A stretch of 64,000 nucleotides of DNA from Podospora comata (Eukaryota > Ascomycota > Sordariomycetes > Sordariales > Podosporaceae), in the NCBI GenBank assembly GCA_017354895.1, contig CP071495.1, forward strand, positions 3,393,001-3,457,000. The letters are read 5' to 3'. Of this stretch, positions 21,172 through 33,831 are shown piece by piece. The notes beneath the pieces were generated by a model, which was given only the letters and a program-made list of their open reading frames with translations, searched no databases and was not told where the DNA came from. Numbering within the stretch: the first letter of the stretch is position 1; each line of letters opens with the position of its first letter. Both the position numbers and the translations under genes were made by a program.

Positions 21172-22963
21172 GGCTTCTTCGGTGGTAGTGGTGCCACAGG
21201 ATCTACAAAGGGAACGCACGAGGGGGCATGATGGAGGCAGGTGGGGTTGGCGAGAGATAACATCCAGTGGGTGATGTGTGATGAGGCAAGCGGTGAGCAA
21301 AAGATGATTATTGATGGCTTGTCACATCACCAAGGCAACATTACATTTGTTATCGTGATTTGAGATCCATCTCAGCTAATCCAACGGTGGCCACATTTCC
21401 CATCAACAACTGGTGGAAATATCCCCCTTGGAAACCGTGGATCTAGCCCGGCAGTTTGCCTGTGTTGTTATAGTGCCTGCATTAGTCTGAAACCCTGGTA
21501 CACCCACGAGGTTACCTCGTTTCCTTCCTGGGTGGAAGTCTAGGCTCCGTGGCCTGGCCCGGGAAATCGGGACGGGACGAGCTCGCTTTAAGATGGGGGC
21601 GAGTGGTCGATCGTGAGGTAGAGCTAGTCGAGAACGGTGGGAGGGACGACGCTGGACGCGTAAGCTGTTCAGCGTTGGCCCAAGACCCAGCACTGTGTTA
21701 TTTAGAGAATGGATTTGGCCCAGCTTCATCACTGTTTACATGTTGACGGCCACTCCAAGAGGAGGAGGATACACCTTCGATCTTGTGGTCACTACCTACC
21801 TACCCAAAGACCCTTCCCCCGGATCTCCAGATGCTCAACCATCACTCCACCTTGCCCTTTTCTTTTACCAACTAGAAACAGAATCCATCCCCTACCACGG
21901 AACTCCCTCCGCCAACCGTCCCATTCGCTTCACCTTTCTATATCACCCGCCAAAAATGCACTTCCCCTCCAAGCCTTCCCCCACAACCCGCGAAAAAGCT
22001 TATCTCAACCGACCATAGTCCAGACCAGGTTGCATCCAACCCCAGCCGGCACTTCAGACTTTAGCCGGTTCTCGTCCGGCTCGACATTTTAGCTCCCCTC
22101 ACCAAAGAGACCAGTTTTTCCCCTGGTTTATATAGATAGGATAAATAGAGTGTCAGTGCGACAGAAGTCTTTTGATCAATATATGGGAACTCAACGTGAA
22201 TCGCTCCTCTTCTTTCAACAACTCATCGCCAGTCAAACCTAAACACCACCACCACCACCACCACTGTGTACACATGTAAAACATACAGGACAACATAAAT
22301 ATACACAAAATACATGGTGCTTCCTCCCTTCCCTTCATCTCCAACCTCACTCGCTTTCTTTTGGCGGTATACACAAACTAGTAATGCAACAAAAATACAA
22401 CACATGCAGATAAAAGAAAAATTGGAAACGAACGAAAAGTAACAGGAACAGGAAATAAACAAGATTTCTACTCATCTTGTCAACAGTTGTTGCCACGCAC
22501 AACAACCAGAATGCTATCCAGAACACCATTCTTTCCCTTTCCCTTCCCCTCCCTCCGTCCCTTCCTCCTATCTACAAAAAAAGTTCCCAATACAACAGCA
22601 ATAATAAATCTGTGGAATGAAAAAACAAACAAGAACAAGAAAAAAAAAAGCACTGGTATATGCCTCCCCCATTCTCGCAATAATCCAAACAAAACCCCTC
22701 CTCCACAAACCACACAATAAAAAGAAAACGTGGTAGTGTCTGTACTAAAAAGAAATAATTGACCTTGAAAAAGAAAATCCACAAAAGAAACGAAAAAAAA
22801 AAGAGAAAAGAAAAAAAAAGGTCCTTGTCGAACGAAGAATCAAGCACACCACCACCCCTTTTATCTTTCCTGCAATGCTTGCTCATACCCACCCCCTTCT
22901 CTGCATCATCAGATGATCCTCCTTCACAGCAATGTCCCCCAAAGCCAGAACCCGACAGGCAGC
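21172..22963. other. 1.8 kb intergenic, A/T-rich toward the DOCK gene
   Basis: The part near 21172 should be the promoter of the glycosyltransferase-like gene. The part from about 22140 to 22960 is A-rich with many short poly-A runs and is probably the 3' untranslated region of the DOCK gene. No gene with a recognisable motif is visible. Confidence 0.5.
22245..22264 (+). repeat. CAC trinucleotide repeat
   Basis: A short run of about seven CAC units in the non-coding stretch downstream of the DOCK gene. Confidence 0.85.
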
Positions 22964-25900
22964 CTACTCCTCATCAACGCCCCCCAGCCCCACCACTCCC
23001 GCCTGCTGCTTAGCATTATCCTTACTACTCTTCTTCCCCAGCCTCAGCAAGCTCAGCCGCTTCCTCACGCTCCCGCCCATAGTACTGCTGCTATTAGTGC
23101 TCTCCCTAGGCGTCTTTTCGCCGTTGCCATGCGGGGATTCAACCGCCGTAGCGGTACCACTCAGGCCGCCCATGAAGCTGCCCCCAGCCGAGTCCGTCAC
23201 CCAGTCGTTATTAGTTGTCGTCGTCGCGGTGGTGAGATGGCTGCCCCCCGTGATACCACCTGGTGAGATGGAGAAGCCGGCCCCGTCCATGCCGTTGGTC
23301 TGGACCGTAAGACTAGGCCGGGCGTCGTTCGAGGCTGAAGTTTGGGTGCGGAAGCCCGAGATGAAGCTGCGGCGGTTTTCCTTGGTGCTGGCGGCGCTGT
23401 CTTTGGGCGAGTCCTCTTGCACGTCACCGTTGATGGTGGGTAATGGTGGGGAGCCATCCTTGGAAAGCTCCTTCTTGCGGCCACCGAGGAAGCTTAGGCG
23501 GGCGCCGCGGCCTTGGCGGATCGATACCGGTCTGATGACGGCAGCCTCTTCTACTCCGGTGATAGCAGACATGCCGCTGATCGAGGGCTTGGAAAGGTGA
23601 GGGATACCGCCGACAGTCGACGGAGGGGAGCGCGGCCATGTTGGTGAGGGCGTAGTGCTTGTCTCACGAACAGGCGGGGCAGCTGGCGTGAACAGTGCGA
23701 TCTCTGTGGCATATGTCGTCTCAAAGTCTGCAGCAACAAATATCGTCAGCATGTATCTCCCAACAGTCAGTCAAAGGAAGGGAAGAACTTACACTTTTGA
23801 AGATCCTCAACATGTCGCGTGAGAACCTCAACACCAGTCTTTGAGAGAGTGGCCAAGCACCTCTTGAGCAAGATAGCATGATCAACCAACGCCATCTTGA
23901 TGGCATTCTCCTGAGGGTTCAGCTCAGGCGGCTCAAACTCCTCCTCATCCAGCTCGCTGTCCTTTGCAGGTGATTGTGCCCCGTGCCTGGTCATGCCGGG
24001 AATCAAGTCCCGGTAGCAAACCACGCTGCTCTCAGAATTTGGGTTGACGCTGATGCCCACAGCATCAAACAGCAGTTGCACAGCCTCGTCACCCCCTTCG
24101 CCATCTGATATCTTGCGCTCTAGAATAGACATCTCGGCCGTCTTTCGCACGATTCTCTCCAGAGCAGTCTCTCTGGCTGATAACCTGACCTCACGCACGG
24201 CAACAATCTCACTCCTCCTCAGAATCGTCGGGAATGCCTCTGCAGTCGTGTAGATGATCTTTTCGGCGCAGTGTTCCTCCACAGGCCCGGTGGTATTCCT
24301 CCTGCTGCTAACAGAAAACTCTTGAGGGTGAGCAGAGACAAGATAGTCCCTGATGATCTGCGGAACCCTGGCGCGCTGGAAGACATGATGCCCCAGGTCG
24401 CGGTGAGGACTCAGTGCGGAGACCACCAAGAACTGACCCTCCACATCCTCGATCTGGTCACTAAGCACAATCTGAGCAGATGGGTACATCTCTTGCATTC
24501 TGTCGGTAAACCCGGCAGTCCGTTCGGCAGGGGTGGCTTCAAAGACAAACTCCTTGTCGCGGACATTAGCCGGGAAGCCCAAGCCCTTGTAGATGACCTT
24601 GAAGTACTTGGGCACCAGCCTGTCGCTCTTGGCGATGGTCTCGTAAATGTTGGCGATGGCCCTTTCGGTGCGGGCAAGCTTGGCAAAGTCAAAGATGTTG
24701 GTCTCATACTGTTGCTGGAGCTCTTTGTATGCCGCCAACGCGCTACTCCATGCTTCGCCGTCCTCAAAGTGCTTGATCATGTCAAAGTAGATCCGCTCTT
24801 TTCTTTCAAAGTGAGTCTGCGCAGGGAACTCGGGGTCCGACAGCGGTGGTGTTGTTCTAAGGGGGTCCCAGTCGTACAAGTCGGCATGTAGCCTCAGCGC
24901 CAGGCCGGCTTCAGCGTGATTCCTCGCCTCGGCCTGCAGGTTCGCCAGTTGGTGCACGTAGCGGATGAATATCTCCTCCTTCTGCATATCCCTGAGGAAT
25001 TCCATCAATCTCAAACGGTGGATGAGGTGTGATGCCTCGCCCGATCCATCACCACTATGGACAGCAACCAGAAGATCCAAGAAGTCGTCCACCGTGCCCA
25101 TAAGTTCTCTGATAGCCTGGTAGAGTGGCTCGTCTTTCAGCCTGCTCAATGGCTCAAACCGCTCTAGTAATTCTCCAACAAACAGCTTCTGCAAGATGCT
25201 CTCCGTCAGCGGCTTCTCCTTGAAATACACATCCAGACAGTCTATCATCTCCGTTTGTATGACGCTGAGGTCCTCGCTCAGAGTCCACTCGCTGACAATC
25301 ATCGTCTGAAGCACCTCGACAGCCATGCGTCGCAGCCCCTCGTGGACACTCAAGCAAAGCTCAACAATGGGCCCAACCAATGTCGGCACGTACTGGACTT
25401 GATAACCGCCCATCTTGGAAAGACCGTAGCGAGCACGCTCCTCAAGGCTCGTCTCCCAGCCAATGGCCTCCCATGTCCTGCGGAGGAGCTCGGCACCGTG
25501 TTCCCGGACATCACCGGCAATCTTCCATACGGCCCGGCGCTTTTGCTCGGGAAATGTCTCGAGCGCAAGAGATGGGCTGCCGACCAGTTTGAGGAGCGTG
25601 GTGAAGAAGAGCTTCCACAGCTCGGTGCTGAAGTTCTCGGCCTCATCAGGATGTGGTAAGAAGGACTCGAGCAGGATGCTGGCGAGGTACTGCAATGTCC
25701 GCATAGTTGACTTGTGGTGAAAGATGTGCACGCTGAGCCAGTTGGAAGGAAATGTTTCGCCCTGGAGGATACTCATGTGCACCCGCAGCGAGTTCTCCAC
25801 CACGATATTGAGGTCGTCTTCTGCCAGCTCAAGCTGCATTCCACTTGGCGAAGTAGAAAGCGCCGACAAGACGGCAGATAGCTCAATAAGCGCCTCGTCA

Positions 25901-28900
25901 AACACCACCTCTCCGGTGATCGCTTTGCTGGGGAAGGGGTATGAGGTGGGGAACAACAGAGATAGACGATCTTTTGGCTTCTTCGGAATAGCGTTGAGGG
26001 CGAGGTAGGACTGGATGATCTTGGGGATGTAGTCGGGAATTTCAGGGCCAAGGTGTTCAACCTGGCTGGCGAGGACGGAACAGCATAGCCGAACCTGATC
26101 CTTCCATTGCTCGGTAACCTCCTCGGTGTACCCCCAGTGCGGTGCAATCCACCTGACGGTATTGGCGCTCAGGGCAGACCGCTGTTCTGGGTGAGAAAAG
26201 ATGTCCAGCTTGGCATAGTTGATGATGAGAACCAGCTTGTACAGGACAAGTTTGCCCTTGACCATGGAGCAAGAATCCATAAAGTCAATAGCAATATGGA
26301 GAATCTCTTCCGTGGTCAACAGTCCAGCCAGCTCTGGGAGCCAAGTGTGAAAATGCTGAACAGCAAGCGTCTGGCTTCCCACCAATACCGGTGCTGTACT
26401 CCGCATCATGGCATCGAGGGCCTTGAAGATGCTTCGAAGGTGGCGCGTGAACCCGGGGTTTGTACTGGTGATCCCAATGCCGGCCTCCTTGACCTTTTGC
26501 TGGCCGCGGGCATGCGTGATGAACTTGAGAATATGCCGTGCCACCTTGAAGGTAGCGCGCAGTTTCCTTGCCGTTTCTGGTTCAGTTGGCTTGGACAAAA
26601 GTCGAGTAAACGATCTGACCAGGCAAGGCGTCGCAAACGGATAGTTGAACTTGCTCTCAGCATACTGGTCGACCAACGGAGACAGGTTGAATCGTCGATC
26701 GTGTACAATGTCGAGCACCCTAACCAGCGCGGTGAAGACGAGGTCCTCATAGTCATCGTTACCAGAGTAAGCGACGAGAATTCCAAACAAGGCATCCAAA
26801 ACATCGTTGAGCAACTTGACAACCTCAATCTCGGCCACAAAGATGAACTGCTTCAGAAGATCAGGAATTGCTTCCTGCGCAGAGTCCTTCCACCCCAGTA
26901 GTCTCAACATGATCTTGTCCTGGGAAAACCTTGTGCTGCAAAGATATGTCTCTACGCGAACCATGGCGATTGGGCCGGTCACTTCTGCCTGGTGCTCCTC
27001 CCTGCCCCTGAAAGCAAACGGCAGGCTGAGATACCCGCCCTTGCCCTGCGCATTTTGCTGTGCAGAGACGGTGTTTTCGTCCAACCGGTAGAGAACCAAA
27101 GAGTGAGAACCATCGTGGATGAAGGCTTGCTGATCCCATAGGGGCATGTATGCGACTGCAAAGGCGCTGTTGGGTGCATCCGCAAGCTGCATGACAACAT
27201 GGGCTTGGTGCACATCCGCTGGCGCGATCACCAGCTTGATGGTTTGTTTCCATGGCTCCCCACGCTCGGCAGCAACCGTCTTCCAAGTGCTGATGCACTC
27301 GGTATTGGAAGACGGGAATATGCAATTGTCGATGCGCTCGCCTGAGTGCCTCCTCACTTCGAGTGTGAGCTGCAGATTGTTCCCGTGAATACTACTCGGA
27401 AGGGATGCCGGGCTGCCGCCATATCGAGACAATAGCGTTTGGCGGGTCAGGGCCGCCTCGTCGATTGTCAAATAGATGTCAGACCTCGGTTTTGTTGGCG
27501 CCCCTGAGAATCCCATCTTGTTTGTTTTGCAGATGCCCGCCAACACGGTGGGGGTGGCTTTGATGAGCACATCCGCATCCGGGTTGTTGAAGGCACGCAA
27601 ATGTACCTGGAGCCGCTCGGCTCTCCTCGACTTCTCATAAGAGCCGGGCTTGCTGTCCAGGACCTCACGTATTACCGGGTCCCATTCCTCTCCGTCTCCA
27701 CGCTCTGTCGCAAACCGGGCAGACGGGGCCCACAGGGTCACGATATGTTCCACCTCATCCTCCTGCTTCATGGTAGAGTTCAGCCTGAGCAAGCCGACAC
27801 CCACTGTCCTGTCAGCAGTCTGGGTGACGTATCCGTCCACGGAAGACCGCCCGTTCTTGGAATTGGCTGTGCTCGGCGGATGGCCATCTCTGCTCTCGGC
27901 CCCTGCTGTGGCGGGTGATGCTATTTCCTCCGGCTGCTCAGATAGCGAATCAAGCTTATTGTTGCCTCTGGAGAATGCGGACCTTGTGCTCTTACCCGCC
28001 CACATCAAGCTCCGACGCATTGACTTGTTCCCGGAAGACAATGGTGGTTTTGTTGGATCCTTGGAGAATTGTGGCAAGCTCTGCGACATCGAACCAGACC
28101 TAGAGCTAGGCTTAGCAGCAACCACCTGTTGCGGCGCGCGAATCTTGACAATAAGGAACAATTCGGAATCTATCGAGGAAACGTCTCCAATCTCAGCGGC
28201 AGTAAGATCAGCAAAAAGCGTCCGCATTTGGTTGTTTCTCGTCAGTTGGCCCATCTGCCCACCGCCAGGCATTTGGACGATGTAGCTTTCGGATATGGTG
28301 GTGAGCTTGCCGCCTCCCGTCTTGGTCGCCAGATACAAAACCAGAGTGGTCGCCTCAGTGGATGCGCCTGCCAGCCCCTTGATGTCTACCAGTAGGTGGT
28401 GGAGCGCCGTCAGTTCGATCTGGGGCGTGGGTGTCTCGTCCAACAGGCTCATGATGGACTGCAACCTCGTTATTTCTACCACCGAATCGTCTCCAGTCAA
28501 CACCCTCCCTCGGGCGTGCGGATCGCGCACGATAACCTCCCCACCGCATAGCTTGTTGACCCGAACCAAGTCCCAAACCGTCTTCTCGCGCAGATTTTCG
28601 TATTCCCACGTCGTAAGTACATCGTGTAAAAACTGTTGTCTCGAGAAGTTGAGCGTAACTATAAGCTGTGAAAGATTGTCGAGTTTGGCGTATTGACGGG
28701 TCAGGAGTAGCTCGTGGAGGTTGGTCGAGTGCCATTCTCGCAGGCACGACGCGATCTCGTCGATGAGCGGTTCCGAGGCTGAGGTGGGCGTCTCGTCACC
28801 AATCTTGAGCATTGGTACTGGGGCTGGCTGACGAGGCGCATTTGGATCCCGCCGCACTGGCACCGAAAGCAACCCATTCTTCTGCAGGCCCCTATTCCTG

Positions 28901-29295
28901 TCTTTCCTTCTCTTTTTCTCGCCATTGGGAACCAATCCACCCTTGGCAGAATCGCTGCCTATGTATAGGGGGTCTGTCGCGACGCCATCCTCGCTGTCGG
29001 CCTCATTGTCGTCTGTTTCGTCGCTCTCGCCAAGCACTTCGCGTACTTCGACACAACTCCGCGGAAAGATGCCGCTGAATACGCGGGCCTCGAGGGTGTG
29101 GCCCTTTACGCTTGTTAAACCGGCAAGCAGACTCGGTGGTGACACCAGGTACCCGCGAAACCAATCACCGTCGGGTGTCTCTTCAATGATGTACAGCTCG
29201 TCGCCCAATTCGAGGGGTAAGTCGGCGGGACTCGAGGCAGCGAAGGGGTAGGTCGCTACGGCGAAGGCGATGCGAGGCAGCGGTTGCCAGGGCAT
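22964..29295 (-). CDS. DOCK-family guanine nucleotide exchange factor
   Basis: Two exons, complement(22964..23727, 23793..29295), encode 2088 residues. An N-terminal SH3-like domain (about 9-95; VATYPFAASSPADLPLELGD) is followed by a long helical region, a DHR-1/C2 domain near 600-800 (begins DIYLTIDEAALTRQ; DHR-1 domains bind phosphoinositides), an armadillo-like middle, and a DHR-2 catalytic region near 1430-1830 containing ERIYFDMIKHFEDGEAW and PKYFKVIYKGLGFP. DHR-2 domains activate Rho-family GTPases. The order matches DOCK1/DOCK180 and the yeast homolog Dck1, which with Lmo1 acts on Rho5. The last 260 residues are disordered, Ser/Thr-rich and basic near the end (RKRLSLLRLGKKSSK). The intron after HVEDLQK has a GTAAGT donor and GCTGAC branch site. 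No frame disruption was noticed. Confidence 0.92.
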
Positions 29296-30445
29296 TGTGT
29301 CCAGCCGGAAGGCATCTATGGTCTCTCAAGTTGCAAGTTGAAAGTGACGAGCGCAGCGCAGTTGGGGAAATATGATTCGGGGATGGTCCCTGGAGAGAAT
29401 TAAAAGGCGATTGCGCGTGCGCCTTTCCCGTCAGAGAGCGATGGGGTCGCCGGGGACCGTCCCAAAATGATGATTTTGCGTCGGTCGGTCGGTCGGGACG
29501 ATATTGACGGGCCGGTGCACGTGGTCGAATCGTCGTCGTGCTCGTGAGAGGGTCGTCTGTCTTTCTGTCTGTCTGTCTGTATTTCTCAAAAGATGTCGGG
29601 AAAAGCTTTGACGTCGACGCTGCTGGGGAGAGCGGGCACGGCAGCGGCGCAGGGAAGGGGCTGTCTGGGTCGGGTTTGCTGCGATGTCACCTCTATTTCT
29701 TTTAGGGATTATTGATTTCAGCAAGCTTCCAGCTGGGCGGACTTCCGGGCTCTTCACACCACGGAACGTTTGGAAGCCTGGGGGGGAAACGAGTGTGGGA
29801 ATGGCGAAATTGGCGAGAAGGAGCGAGCGAAGGGAATTAAGGTCGGTAGGAAGAGCTCACCCCTGAAGCAAATCGATGTGCGTTGGAGTTGAACAGCGGG
29901 AGAGGGGAAGCCACTTTTGCAGGGGTCTCGATTTGGCACTGGACAAATTGATGGACTGAGAATGTCTCTGCCGACCACACTTGTTGATCAAATCTTTGGG
30001 GGTTTAGCAATTAAGGTTCCGACACTGGACTCTCCCCGAGAGCGTGTTTTGTTGAAAAGGTTGGCGCGCTCTCTGCTTGTAGTAGTGTAGTAGCAGTTTA
30101 CCTATTGACCTGGGGCTGTTTGGCGCCAGCAGATGTGCTGTGCTGTGCTGAAGAAGATTTTTTGTGATCTAGTTTCTTTTTTTCCCAAGTTTTCTTCCTG
30201 CAGCGGTAAACTCCATGTCTCACAATATGACAGCTCGATCGATGGACGTCTTCTTCCCAAATTGGCTGATCTGCGTGTACCTCTGCGGCTGCGGCCCGTC
30301 GAGCGACTTACCCCTGAGCTGATGCTTGTTTGTGTGGAGCTGTCCCTCATCAGAGTCAACAACTGTTGTTCTGATGCCTGCTCCTCACCCCGTGATGGTC
30401 AGCAGTCTGCTCTATCAAGGCCGTATCTTATCTCCCTCACCGTCC

Positions 30446-30446
<1 letters not shown>

Positions 30447-30490
<44 letters not shown>
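30447..30490 (+). repeat. (AC)22 microsatellite
   Basis: An uninterrupted AC dinucleotide run of 44 bp lies in the upstream region of the HeLo-like pseudokinase gene. Such runs vary in length between strains. Confidence 0.97.
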
Positions 30491-30494
<4 letters not shown>

Positions 30495-30873
30495 CCTGGA
30501 ATACTGATCTGGAAGATGGCACGCTATGTGGGAGAACTGATGCTAAACGCTCAGACCCTTTCGGATTTGCTCCATCAGCCAATTCCCCACACTACGCATC
30601 AGTGGGTCTGTGCTTATCCGCACCCCGGTGGAGGTGGTCTGGACTTGCTGGAAGCTTTCACAAGTGCAACTTGACTCGATGTTCAGTATCATTTTGAGTC
30701 GAGGGTAGAAAAAGAACACTTCAGTCTTATCTTGAATATCTTTTCTTACAACTCAAGCCGGTTGAAGTCGAAGCACCCAAGATGTCCCGCTGCTATCATT
30801 AAAATTAAGTGGACCCTAGCTTTCGTTTCTGCATCAGTGGCCGGGATGACTGCGCAACAACCACCTCAAGCTC

Positions 30874-30885
30874 GGGTTAGGGTTA
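30874..30885 (+). promoter_or_regulatory. telobox-like motif GGGTTAGGGTTA
   Basis: An exact 12-bp copy lies about 190 bp upstream of the start codon of the HeLo-like pseudokinase gene. Position and strand would suit a promoter element. Confidence 0.45.
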
Positions 30886-31077
30886 TGGATTAGTATCAAC
30901 CTGCTGTGCCTCTTCACCAGGCATCACGGTGTACAGCCAACAGCAAGAACTGGCGAAGACGCACGTCTTGTGCATATACCCCGCTTGACAGCCTCTATAT
31001 CAGCTGGTCTACCCCAAGCACAATGCTGCCGATACTCTTTCCTCCTCGTCATCTCATTCTGAATTTTCCCAGCAACA

Positions 31078-33001
31078 ATGGCTGAGGTCGCGAACATTGT
31101 TGCAGGCGTCTTTCAGTTGATTCCTCTTTGCAACGGTATGGATTCTTTACCTGGATATATCGGTTTAATGGTCCGAGAGCTCTAACAAATAGTAGCCGGA
31201 TTCGTTTTGATCAAAGATGTAGTACAGCTAGAGCAGAAACTGAGCGAGCAACGGATACGGATTCAGAATCATCAAAACGTATGATACCTGCCGTCCTAAC
31301 ATGGTCAGTAGATAAAGTATCTACTAAAAAATGTCTACAGAATTTCCGGTCATGGTGTGAAATATGGGGGCCCTCCGAAACTCAAGAACGAAAGTTCAAA
31401 CACTACGCCCAGGACAACCCAGTGAGCGCCAAAGCTGTGCTGCGTCAGCTGGCTCTCAACTCTCGCCTGTTCTTTGACATCAAAGGCCTTGACCGATACG
31501 GCTTCGAGATCAAGAAGCTGATGCCCACGGACCACCGAATTCAACACCTTGACGATTTTCACTTTGAAACCAATGCTGACCTCGACCCGCAAAACATCAA
31601 CCGCTTCGAGGCCAAATGCAACACCAACTTATTGGTGATGAGAAGAATCCAGTTCTCACTGGTAAGCGGTGGAAAGGGCGTCGATGAACTGATTGCAAGA
31701 TTCCGAGAGTTCAATGAGGTCTTATGGGGTTATGGCCAGCCCTTGGAACTGGCCCGTCTAAACAAGGGCATATACGACAACCTCCATCAGCTGACGGGAG
31801 ATCAACTAAATAAACTTCTCGCCGCCTACACGCGGGAGTCTGAGACCTCAAGAGACTCAGTGAGTGCTGGCAACTATCGTTCGTTGGCAAAGATGGTCAA
31901 CTTGCGAGCCCATGCCATCCAGGGGGCTCCTGGAAGACCCCATGTGTTTGGAGCCAGTTCGTTTCACATGACAGACAACTACAGAGTAGACAGTCGCGGC
32001 ACGTCCACAATGGCGCTTCTTTACGATTACCCAAAGAAAGGTGATCACCGAGTTGCGCTCATAGAATGGGCGCAGAACGCACAGGTTTCAGGCAAAAGAC
32101 GGGAGATTGAGAAACTGGCACTTCTATTGAATGTTCCCAAGCCAGACGAGATGTCTATGCTTGACTCCTATGGAATATTAGACGACCTACAACGCACCAA
32201 CCGGCTTGGTTTGGTCCTCAAACCGCCCATCAATATCCGAACTAATCTTCCTCAACCATTACCACCAGGAGCCATCTCGGAACGACGGATGCCCATCAAC
32301 TTGAGACAGCTCATCAAAACCCGGGATGGTCTGGACCTAAGCGTAAGGTTCGACATTGCCAAGAAGCTCGTTGATGCTGTCCACATGATGCATGCCGTAG
32401 ACTGGGCGCACAAGTATGTTGCCCCATCACACTTCAAGCCTGACACGGCTAATCGTTTACATAGGAACATCCGACCCAACAATATTTTGTTCTTCCCTCT
32501 GGGCAGTATTGGCGACGAATCCTCGACCCAAGCCGCCCACAGAGTCTTTGACCTTTTGAGTCCTTTCATCACTGGTTATAGCAACGGCGCAGCTTCTGGT
32601 ATCAACTTGAAACTCGACTACTACGAGCATCCAGCAAGACGCAACGACCCTCAGATAGCCTATCGACGCCTCTATGATCTCTATAGTCTGGGCTGTGTCT
32701 TGCTTGAATTGGCTCTCTGGACAACGATAGACAAGCAAATTGAGCACGATCCCGGGAGCAGAGAAGCGTCTTACAAGGTCATCCGAGCGCTTTCCCTTAA
32801 ACCTACGTTGGATAGGTGAGTGTCAAGCCATTTACCCCAAGATAATGAGCAGTGAGCTGACAATTTTCGTGCAGGATGGTGGGCAAGATCTTTGCAGACG
32901 TCATCCGCGACTGTATCGCCCTGGGTGAGAGGAGTTCACTCGACAACCCTGCAAAGTTCGGCACGGATATCGCATCCAGGTTGGCTCAGTGTGTTGCTTG
33001 A
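31078..33001 (+). CDS. HeLo-like N-terminus fused to a pseudokinase domain
   Basis: Five exons, 31078..31135, 31193..31278, 31341..32413, 32465..32815 and 32875..33001, encode 564 residues. The N-terminal 200 or so residues are helical; the start (MAEVANIVAGVFQLIPLCN) and the later FRSWCEIWGP resemble HeLo/HeLo-like domains, the membrane-active cell-death domains of HET-S and related fungal proteins. The C-terminal part (about 330-540) has kinase-fold signatures: an alpha-E-like helix (IAKKLVDAVHMMHAVDWAH), a catalytic-loop equivalent HKNIRPNNILFF and DLYSLGCVLLELALW. The catalytic Asp of HRD is replaced by Asn, no DFG is seen and the Gly-rich loop is not recognisable, so it is probably a pseudokinase. 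Intron 1 ends in TAGTAG, giving two in-frame acceptors. Intron 3 (51 nt) is a multiple of three without a stop. The HeLo call is less sure than the kinase-like call. Confidence 0.7.
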
Positions 33002-33831
33002 GGTCTTTATACTTTGATCAGGCGTTGCCTTTGTTCATTCTCAAGGATAATACCTACATCTCAAGTCACCGCTTCCACAATTCTTCCCTCGGGACACCCT
33101 AGTAACTCAAAAAGCCTACGTATTACCTTTCAACGCCTGTCGGCTATCCTTGGAGACCACGTACCTCAAGCTATCACAAGTTCGAGGGGAATTATGTGAA
33201 AGTTTGACTTGCTTACCCTCCCTCCCCCTCCACACCCCAAACCAGACTTAATATCGCCAGCGTCGTTACAAATTTGGTAAGAGAAGCCATGCTGGTATCA
33301 CACTTCTTCCAACAAGAGCTCGTGGCCTATCGATCAATATGGTGGTGCTTCACTGCCGTATTCTCATCCCTGGTCTGGTTTTCGGACTGGGGATGAGGAT
33401 GCTATCTCTCTTTTCACCTTGCTCAGCGCTTTGTGGTGAGGAGGGGATGGGAGCCAACCTTGATGGGTGGTCAAATTCCATCCTGGCTTGATACAACGTC
33501 TAGGTGTGGGACTACGTCTGTTCATAGAGCTAGATGCTTCTGAGCACGTATGGCTTGAACAGACACGCATCAGAAATAACAATACTGCATGATATCATCA
33601 TAACCAATTCTTTTTTAGACCACAACCAACGAAAAAACAACCATTTGCTTTTCCGCGCCCGCGCTGCCTACTGTCTCTTTTGTCTGCCTCGCCTTTTTGC
33701 CCACCCCAATCTTGCTCTAATCATAACAACGCTTGCATGTACATTTCGAATTCTTAAAAATCTTGATTTCATCGCGCCATATCCTCCTCTCTTCTACCAC
33801 ATCTATTTCTCCTTGATCTCCCAATCAACCC
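33002..33831. other. convergent 3' region
   Basis: About 830 bp between two converging genes, expected to hold both 3' untranslated regions. Nothing else is supportable. Confidence 0.5.

Larger units (their letters stand above)
29296..31077. other. divergent upstream region, DOCK and HeLo-like genes
   Basis: About 1.8 kb between two divergent start codons. It contains tandem GGTC and TGTC tetranucleotide runs near 29470-29580, an (AC)22 microsatellite at 30447-30490 and a telomere-like 12-mer at 30874-30885. No coding frame with a motif is visible. Confidence 0.55.

Noticed and set aside
26107-26901. 264-codon plus-strand frame
   Set aside because: It is antisense to the continuous DOCK coding sequence.
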